DNA of 11,267 bases, taken from NCBI GenBank assembly GCA_023135545.1, contig JAGLSY010000099.1, positions 1 through 11,267 of the forward strand. Reading direction: 5' to 3'. Source of the DNA: Thermoplasmata archaeon. GTDB taxonomy: Archaea; Thermoplasmatota; Thermoplasmata; SG8-5; JAGLSY01. Shown one piece after another: positions 5,988 to 11,267 of this stretch (its first letter is position 1; every line of letters starts with the position of its first letter). The notes beneath the pieces were generated by a model. The model did not search any database. It was not told the origin of the DNA and saw nothing but the letters and a program-made list of their open reading frames with translations. The position numbers and the translations under genes are program-made.

Positions 5988-7328
5988 ATGAGCATAGAGG
6001 AAGATGTCCTTGGCCAGATAAAGCCGACCGAGGCTGAGGAGAATCATATCAGGGAAACCATGGAGGCCCTGAGATCAAGGATAGCCCAGACTCCGGCATT
6101 CAAGGAGGAAGATATCGAAATGTGCCTGGTCGGCTCTATCGCCAGGGGCACCCACCTGAAGGACCCGGATATCGACATGTTCCTTCTCTTCGACCCGTCT
6201 GTTGAAAGAGCAAGGCTGGAAAAAGTGGGTGTGGCCATAGGTCGGGAAGCGGTTGGCGGCGAGGAGCATTATGCCGAGCACCCCTACATCAAGGGAGAGA
6301 TTAACGGGTTGAAGACCGACATAGTGCCGGCCTACAAACTGGGGGATGCCAGCCAAAAATTAACCGCGGTGGACAGAACCCCCTTCCACATGAGGTACAT
6401 AGTCGAGCACGTGGACGATGGCATGCGCGATGAGATAAGGCTTCTCAAGCAGTTCATGAAGGGCACCGGCACTTACGGTGCCGAGATCAAAACCCAGGGA
6501 TTTTCGGGCTACCTGTCCGAGCTGCTGGTCATAAAATATGGATATTTTTCCCAAACTCTGGAGGCGGCTAGCAGGTGGAAAAGGCACGAGCTTATCTATA
6601 TTGAGGAAAAGCCGGCCAGGAAATATGATGATGCCCTCATATTCATCGACCCGGTCGACCCCAATCGCAATGTTGCCTCGCCGGTCTCTTTAGACACCTT
6701 TGCTAGATTCGTTCATGCCGCCACCCAGTATCTTACCGGCCCCAATACCAAATTCTTCTTCCCCAGCCCCTATCAGCCCATGACCCAGGAAGAAATAGCC
6801 GAGTCCATGAAGCCGAGAGCCGATATCATAGGCATCCGGTTCAAGAGGCCCGAGCTCATAGATGACATTTTTTACGGCCAGGTGGGAAAATTCGAAAGAG
6901 CCATAACCCAGCTTCTGGAACAGAAGGACTTCAAGGTGCTTCATTCCGGCGCATATGTTGAAGACGATTCCACAACCCTTCTTTTCGAAATAATGAATGC
7001 CAGTCTTCCCAGGGCCAAGGTACATCTCGGCCCCCCGGTCTGGATACAGGAGAATTCCCAGGATTTCATAGATAAATGGAAGAATAGCGAATCCCTGCTG
7101 TCCGGCCCCTACATCGAGGACGGTAACTGGAAGGTCATAATGGAGAGAAAACACACCGATGCCCTGACCCTTGTCAGGACCAACATCACGAGACTGGATA
7201 TCGGAAAGGACCTTAATAAGATTAAAGACAATCTGATTTTCATAGGTCATGAAGAAATAATGGATAAAGCCTCTCAATACGCCCTTTCAAGGTTCCTGGA
7301 CAAGAGAATGCCCTGGGAGTTTAAGTAA
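5988..7328 (+). CDS. cca: CCA tRNA nucleotidyltransferase (archaeal class I)
   Basis: A 446-residue enzyme that adds or repairs the 3' CCA of tRNAs from CTP and ATP without a nucleic-acid template. The length is typical of the archaeal class I family. The nucleotidyltransferase core has GSIARGTHLKDPDIDMFLLF (49-68): Gly-Ser of the signature, then Asp61 and Asp63 as metal ligands, with the third carboxylate Asp111 in LKTDIVPAY. TAVDRTPFHMRYI and FSGYLSELLVIKYG follow, as expected for the central domain. I prefer the ATG at 5988 because MSIEEDVLGQIKPTEAE lines up with known family starts. A GTG at 5982 would add Met-His. No Shine-Dalgarno is visible before either. Its stop overlaps the convergent neighbouring gene by 8 bp (7321-7328). 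Confidence 0.95.
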   Translation: MSIEEDVLGQIKPTEAEENHIRETMEALRSRIAQTPAFKEEDIEMCLVGSIARGTHLKDPDIDMFLLFDPSVERARLEKVGVAIGREAVGGEEHYAEHPYIKGEINGLKTDIVPAYKLGDASQKLTAVDRTPFHMRYIVEHVDDGMRDEIRLLKQFMKGTGTYGAEIKTQGFSGYLSELLVIKYGYFSQTLEAASRWKRHELIYIEEKPARKYDDALIFIDPVDPNRNVASPVSLDTFARFVHAATQYLTGPNTKFFFPSPYQPMTQEEIAESMKPRADIIGIRFKRPELIDDIFYGQVGKFERAITQLLEQKDFKVLHSGAYVEDDSTTLLFEIMNASLPRAKVHLGPPVWIQENSQDFIDKWKNSESLLSGPYIEDGNWKVIMERKHTDALTLVRTNITRLDIGKDLNKIKDNLIFIGHEEIMDKASQYALSRFLDKRMPWEFK

Positions 7329-8010
7329 GATAAATCTCGTAAGTTCTGGTGTTTCCGCTGGCATCCTCGGCCACGAGGGTTATGGTGGTGTTCTCTGCCA
7401 CGTTTTCCAGAGTGTAGGTGTAATGGTTGTCAGGGCTGTTGGCCATGTTGTATTCATTGTCACCAACCCGGAGGAAAACCGTTCCCATAAGGTCATTGTC
7501 GGTTACCTTCGCGTCAATTGTAACATTGGCACCGGCATCGATATCTATCTGGTTCAGCTCCACCTTGGCGGTCGTGTTGTTGCCTGGTCCAAGTATTATG
7601 ACAGGCTCACCACCCAGATCGGTGTCTATGGTGATGAACTGGGGGCTGGCATGGTCCGCGAAGGGCGGGTTTACAAGGAGAACCCATATGGCCAGGAAGG
7701 CAAAGAAGTAGGTCGAAAAGATGCCGATCCAATGTTTTGCCTTGAAGGAAGAAATCTCTATGCTGAATCGGGGTATCAGCATGTAAATCAGAGCCATGCC
7801 CAGAATGCCAATCAGGAAGCCCGTCCCGGCACCTGCCGAGTCCAGGACCATGTAGGCCACAACAGCCATTGGAATAGACAATACGACCGAAATAAGAGTC
7901 GCCTTGGCCGTGGTCATCTCTTCCTCAAGGAACTCACGCTCATCGAATTCGGGAGGCTTGTATTCCTTTTCCTGCTTTTCCTCCTCGTGCTTTCGCTTTT
8001 TCTTTGCCAT
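7321..8010 (-). CDS. Membrane protein with three TM helices and an extracytoplasmic Ig-like domain
   Basis: A 229-residue protein I do not recognise as a named family. From the ATG at 8010 it starts with a highly charged cytoplasmic segment (MAKKKRKHEEEKQEKEYKPP; about 37 residues). Three hydrophobic helices follow, near residues 38-58 (TLISVVLSIPMAVVAYMVLD), 63-82 (TGFLIGILGMALIYMLIPRF) and 93-114 (HWIGIFSTYFFAFLAIWVLL). The last ~115 residues are beta-rich and end like a bacterial-type Ig domain (ENTTITLVAEDASGNTRTYEI), probably outside the cell. An in-frame ATG at 8028 would add MVFTPL. Earlier starts up to 8139 would add an unconvincing stretch. No Shine-Dalgarno is evident. The gene converges on cca with an 8-bp overlap. 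A cell-envelope structural or assembly role is a guess. Confidence 0.75.
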   Translation of the reverse strand: MAKKKRKHEEEKQEKEYKPPEFDEREFLEEEMTTAKATLISVVLSIPMAVVAYMVLDSAGAGTGFLIGILGMALIYMLIPRFSIEISSFKAKHWIGIFSTYFFAFLAIWVLLVNPPFADHASPQFITIDTDLGGEPVIILGPGNNTTAKVELNQIDIDAGANVTIDAKVTDNDLMGTVFLRVGDNEYNMANSPDNHYTYTLENVAENTTITLVAEDASGNTRTYEIYLT

Positions 8011-8139
8011 CAAAGGTGTGAATACCATTCCATACAAAAACCTATTGATGCTGGTGCGCTGAAACTTCCGCAGATGGTGCAGTCTTTGCCCGCCTACCGC
8101 CCCCACCACGCAGTATATCGCTATCACCCATGCTAGCAA

Positions 8140-8290
8140 CTACTGGGACCCACGTTGGATTATTAATGAGGCCCACGTCATGCAATTATCATCAAGCGTC
8201 CCGAGCAGGTAGGGGATGGCCAGCGCAGGGACAAGAGGTTAGGGGAGGATTAAGGCAAGTATATGCCAACAGAACACAGCAGATATCATC
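8140..8290. other. Spacer without a supported protein gene
   Basis: Between the membrane-protein gene and the structured element I see no protein gene that I can support. A 94-codon frame (8130-8414, plus) runs through it into the structured repeat but has no family match, no Shine-Dalgarno and a composition dictated by the hairpins. The only notable site is the TATA-like GTATATG at 8259-8265, flanked by a short GGCA/TGCC dyad. Confidence 0.5.
8259..8265 (+). promoter_or_regulatory. TATA-like box ahead of the structured RNA element
   Basis: GTATATG lies about 30 bases upstream of the first base-paired segment at 8297. An archaeal promoter here would start transcription near 8288, at the 5' edge of the structured region. 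This is inference from spacing. The box is short. Confidence 0.35.
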
Positions 8291-8296
8291 AACATG

Positions 8297-8492
8297 CCCC
8301 GCCCGGGCCAGCTTGCTGGCCACGGGTTGCGACCGCGAAGCGGCGCAATCTCGAGTAACGCAGAGGCGGGGTCTTGCTATTGATGTCCCAGCGCGTGACA
8401 GCGATGACATGTAGAAGAATTATCACCTCGCAAAAACGAGCGAGGGGTAGAATTGAAGCCCCGTCCGAAGGGCGGGGAGATTAACCCTTTTT
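8297..8492 (+). ncRNA. Candidate structured RNA with hairpins (repeat copy 2)
   Basis: About 190 bases with dense complementarity. CCCCGCC (8297-8303) can pair with GGCGGGG (8365-8371), enclosing hairpin A (8306-8312 with 8315-8321) and hairpin B (TTGCG 8327-8331 with CGCAA 8344-8348, continued by CCGC/GCGG around GAA, with one bulged A). Hairpin C is 8426-8431 with 8440-8445. Hairpin D is 8459-8466 with 8470-8477, where T8464 opposite G8472 gives a G-U pair only on the plus strand. CCCTTTTT at 8486-8492 follows like a terminator. The part from 8364 on is repeated at 1-114. It could be an independent small RNA, or the guide-RNA-like right end of a decayed IS200/IS605-type element, whose ends often carry such a GC-rich final hairpin. 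It does not look like tRNA, 5S, SRP or RNase P RNA. Confidence 0.5.
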
Positions 8493-8520
8493 CATTTGAG
8501 CTAAAGCTAGCAGGTAAAAA

Positions 8521-8558
8521 TATTAAAAAGGGAAAAGGTGGGCCCCGTTAAGGGCCCA
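8521..8558 (-). terminator. Terminator of the large surface-protein gene
   Basis: On the minus strand TGGGCCC (8558-8552) pairs perfectly with GGGCCCA (8545-8539) around a 6-base loop. It is followed by CCTTTTCCCTTTTTAATATT. It lies about 29 bases after the stop of the large surface-protein gene. Hairpin plus repeated T-runs make this the most convincing terminator in the window. Confidence 0.7.
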
Positions 8559-8586
8559 TGTAGTCGTATTGCTGTGTGTCTTTCGC

Positions 8587-11267
8587 TTATGGCTCTACCA
8601 GGTTCTCAGGGGAAACCGTCGGCGGCTCCTCCTCTGGGGCAGGTGCTTCTGGCTCTTCCATTCCCATGGGTTCGTACTCGTCTTCTTCATCTTCGAATCC
8701 GAATTCGTCCTCATCGTCGTAGTCGTCGCCCTCGCCCTTGAACTTGTTGAAAACCATCAAGAGTATGGCGATGATGATTATCAGGAACAGGAGCAATGCC
8801 AGTGCCTTGATGCCTGTGTCGAACCAGTCAACTTCTGTCGGGTTGTAGGATGAACCGGGTAATGAGCTCATTACCTCAAGTACCTGGAATCCATCTCCGA
8901 TCTGAACAGCCGTGCCGTTATCCGGGTCAATGCCGGTTATCGTGACATTGATGGTATAGGGCTTGCCGTTCACCATGTCCTTGTCCGCAATCATGGTAAA
9001 GGTACAGTTGGTGCTTGCACCAGGTGCAAGGTCGTTGATCTTTATTATCATGATTGTTGAGCCAGGCATCGAGTAAACGCCGTCCATGTACAGGTTGATC
9101 TCGACGATCTCCCTTATGTTGTCCACATCGAGACTTTCCATTGTATAGAACATGTCGTCTGGTATGTCAAAGTTGTCGAATGAAGCATTGCTCCAGTTAT
9201 CGAAGACGCCAGTCCAGTCAAATTGGTCTTTGAAAGCTTCTTCACCGCCAGGTACTGTCCAGTCATATTCCTCAGTGGTGTCAGATGGTATGCTGACGAA
9301 GACGTCCCTCGCTGTATCATCACCCAAATTGGTGATTTCCAGTTCAAGACTAAATGTCTCGCCAGGCACGATCTCATCGGCTGTGAAAGACGTGATTATC
9401 AGCTCTGGGCCGTATCCGGTAAAGTCGATAACACAGCCACGGGTGTAGTCGATCACAACGCTAACCTGCTGTAATGTATCATTGATAACAGCTGTGATCT
9501 CCAGTTGGAATGGATATCTGTCCGGTATCAGAGCCGGGTCCGTGTCCACCCAGAATTCTGCGTCAAAGGCCCCGCCTGCACCTGGAGCCCATGTGGGCTC
9601 TGGCGTTGCTGGGTTTGCCGCAAATGCCCACACCCATGGGTCGCCCATGTTTATGATCGGGTTGTACCATGGTGTGTTGTTGAAGTTTGCCCTGACGGTA
9701 ACATCGATGAAGGTGTACTGCTCGTCGTTCACCAGGTTGACTGTGATTGAGTTTGCCCTGATGTCATTCTTTGCATTAGCACCATCCACATTAGCGGGCA
9801 CTGTAACAGTTGCGTGGCAGGATATTGCACTGTCTGTCACAACGATGCTGAAGATGATCTCCAGGTCTTCTCCGCCGTTGGTCTCGATGAAACCACTTGC
9901 ATCATCAAGTTCTCCACCGTTGAAATAGAATCCATTGTATATGATCGGCAGCCTGTGCTCGCCTATCGGTATGTTGTTTACAACAATCATTTCGATTGTG
10001 AAGTTGATCGTATCGCCAACAATAAGCAGAGGCTCAGTATGAGTGATACTGTCAGCATCAGTAGGAGCACCAGTCTCATGGTAGAAGAACCGTGGGTTTC
10101 GAAAGTAGTCGTTCGCACCCCAAGCGTCTGGGTCAATCTCGAACTCAACGTTATATAGGTCTGTGTTACCGTTGTTCTCGATTGTTACGTTTACACGAAT
10201 CTTCTGGTCTGTGTAAGTGGGCTGCTCGATAGTGTCAAATGGTGCGACCACATCAACCTGTCTGGTTGCCATGAGGTCGTCATCGACCACTGTAACAGAT
10301 GTTGCCCTGCACTGGAACTCAGAGTATGGGTTTCCATCGTCTGTTGCATTAACATCATCGAATGAGAAGTCAACTTCAAATTCTACAAGAAGGTCGTTCT
10401 CAGTGACTCTTAAATCGCTGTCTGCCCTTGTGTATGTGATGACAGCTGAGCCATCATATATTCCGGGTGCCTTCTGTGCGGCCACATCAACCCTGTAAAG
10501 GGTCTGGTCTGTAACGCCTGCATCGATACCGCCAGGAATAATACATGTGTCCCTGTCTCCAGAGAATGTAATGCCATCTCCTGGTGGTGTAACAACACAA
10601 GTCAAGTCATCAATGTTGTCTGTACCCAGTTCATAGTTGAGGAGATCCATCTCGGCCTCTTCGAATGTGTCGCCAGCCTCGAATTCTGGATCACCTATCT
10701 CTGCTTCGTCTTCCATGTTAGGTAACTGCTCGTCTGGGTCGTTTGCCGGGTCATCGAAGATCGAGGAGAGGTAAATGTATCCACCTGTATTTCCTGTCAC
10801 ACTCAGTGGTGTTCCACTGTTATCATCGAGGTAATCCCATGTTAAAGTTATTGCTGTGTTTGTGCTTGTTCCTAGAGCAATGTTTGTTGCTAGAACATCG
10901 AAATTAAAGTCGAAATTTTGATATCCATTTGCTGCTATGATCAAAGGACCAACTGAAACCTGAACTCCAGCTGTACCTGTTACAGTGTCCTCAAAGTCAA
11001 ATACAGTTGCCGTATAAGATGTGATATTTACGTAGAAATCATTTGCTGCATCTGTTACATCTGTATTGTGCAATCTGATTCTCAAGTCACAAGAATCACC
11101 TGTAACTGCATCATCATCTAATCCGTCACCCTCACCCAGGTTATATGGGTTGGTTCCAGCGACATTGGACATCCAAACCTTTTCATCTAACATGAAGTCC
11201 GTGTCGAAGACAATATCCAGACCACCAGTAACTACCTCTGTGTCTGCTACCACTGGCGCACTAATAA
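8587..11267 (-). CDS. Large S-layer-like surface protein, N-terminus beyond the window
   Basis: At least 893 residues; the frame stays open to the window edge, so the start is missing. The first visible residues (ISAPVVADTEVV) resemble a signal-peptide cleavage region, suggesting that only a signal peptide is cut off. Numbering from the Val codon at 11253: a Thr/Asn/Asp-rich, beta-type ectodomain of about 800 residues; one membrane helix at 814-835 (KALALLLFLIIIIAILLMVF); and a roughly 50-residue, very acidic tail predicted to lie inside the cell. Ig/CARDB-like modules can be seen, the clearest near 616-660 (ELIITSFTADEIVPGETFSL then LEITNLGDDTARDVFVSIP), as in COG1361 S-layer-related proteins. 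Seven cysteines (55, 219, 237, 315, 479, 607, 750) and many N-x-S/T sites fit a glycosylated, disulfide-bearing exterior. It could be the S-layer protein itself or an envelope anchor. Confidence 0.85.
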   Translation of the reverse strand, partial: ISAPVVADTEVVTGGLDIVFDTDFMLDEKVWMSNVAGTNPYNLGEGDGLDDDAVTGDSCDLRIRLHNTDVTDAANDFYVNITSYTATVFDFEDTVTGTAGVQVSVGPLIIAANGYQNFDFNFDVLATNIALGTSTNTAITLTWDYLDDNSGTPLSVTGNTGGYIYLSSIFDDPANDPDEQLPNMEDEAEIGDPEFEAGDTFEEAEMDLLNYELGTDNIDDLTCVVTPPGDGITFSGDRDTCIIPGGIDAGVTDQTLYRVDVAAQKAPGIYDGSAVITYTRADSDLRVTENDLLVEFEVDFSFDDVNATDDGNPYSEFQCRATSVTVVDDDLMATRQVDVVAPFDTIEQPTYTDQKIRVNVTIENNGNTDLYNVEFEIDPDAWGANDYFRNPRFFYHETGAPTDADSITHTEPLLIVGDTINFTIEMIVVNNIPIGEHRLPIIYNGFYFNGGELDDASGFIETNGGEDLEIIFSIVVTDSAISCHATVTVPANVDGANAKNDIRANSITVNLVNDEQYTFIDVTVRANFNNTPWYNPIINMGDPWVWAFAANPATPEPTWAPGAGGAFDAEFWVDTDPALIPDRYPFQLEITAVINDTLQQVSVVIDYTRGCVIDFTGYGPELIITSFTADEIVPGETFSLELEITNLGDDTARDVFVSIPSDTTEEYDWTVPGGEEAFKDQFDWTGVFDNWSNASFDNFDIPDDMFYTMESLDVDNIREIVEINLYMDGVYSMPGSTIMIIKINDLAPGASTNCTFTMIADKDMVNGKPYTINVTITGIDPDNGTAVQIGDGFQVLEVMSSLPGSSYNPTEVDWFDTGIKALALLLFLIIIIAILLMVFNKFKGEGDDYDDEDEFGFEDEEDEYEPMGMEEPEAPAPEEEPPTVSPENLVEP

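Noticed and set aside
7423..8136. 237-codon plus-strand frame opposite the membrane-protein gene
   Set aside because: Its translation has no domain pattern and it is the antisense shadow of a gene with clear membrane helices and an Ig-like domain.
8130..8414. 94-codon plus-strand frame through the spacer and structured element
   Set aside because: No recognisable protein family and no Shine-Dalgarno, and its sequence is dictated by GC-rich hairpins. An RNA or mobile-element end explains it better.
8297..8477. Identity as tRNA, 5S rRNA, SRP RNA or RNase P RNA
   Set aside because: No T-loop or cloverleaf, no SRP helix 8 GGAAG-type motif, and none of the conserved RNase P blocks such as GAGGAAAGUC. 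A near-duplicate at 1-114 also argues against a single-copy core RNA.
1..8478. CRISPR array
   Set aside because: There are only two copies, 8.2 kb apart, with intervening genes. No regular short repeat-spacer pattern occurs in the window.

Overview
The window reads as chromosomal DNA from an archaeon, probably a euryarchaeote of the Thermoplasmatota type. The support is an archaeal/eukaryotic-type translation cluster (S19e, PDCD5, L39e, L31e, aIF6), a class I archaeal CCA-adding enzyme, the three-part purine enzyme layout (separate PurS and small PurL), TATA-like boxes 25-50 nt upstream of several genes, and an S-layer-like cell-surface protein. The phylum-level placement is inference.

Layout from left to right. 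(1) Positions 1-114 hold the 3' part of a structured, GC-rich repeat that recurs at about 8364-8478. (2) purS and purL run on the plus strand as a tight pair for formylglycinamidine synthesis. (3) A metallo-beta-lactamase-fold hydrolase of the UPF0173 type has its own promoter. (4) Convergent to it on the minus strand is an apparent operon, read as rps19e - pdcd5 - rpl39e - rpl31e - eif6. The 51-codon rpl39e is easy to miss. Long stem-loops sit just after the rpl39e and rpl31e stop codons. (5) Diverging from rps19e is cca (tRNA nucleotidyltransferase). Its 3' end overlaps by 8 bp a convergent gene for a membrane protein with an extracytoplasmic Ig-like domain. (6) A 447-base stretch without a protein gene (8140-8586) carries the full form of the repeat. 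It has a TATA-like box, four hairpins and an oligo-T tract, and looks like a small RNA gene or the end of an IS200/IS605-like element. (7) The right end is filled by a very large acidic surface protein on the minus strand, cut off at its N-terminus by the window edge, with a strong terminator after its stop.

Most genes are ordinary housekeeping functions: purine synthesis, ribosome assembly, tRNA maturation. The non-routine signals are the duplicated structured RNA-like element, the two operon-internal stem-loops (one pairs completely only in the minus-strand transcript), repeated double-ATG starts abutting Shine-Dalgarno sequences, and the modular surface protein with a marked GC drop toward its N-terminal part. 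I do not see a defence system, CRISPR array, tRNA or rRNA.
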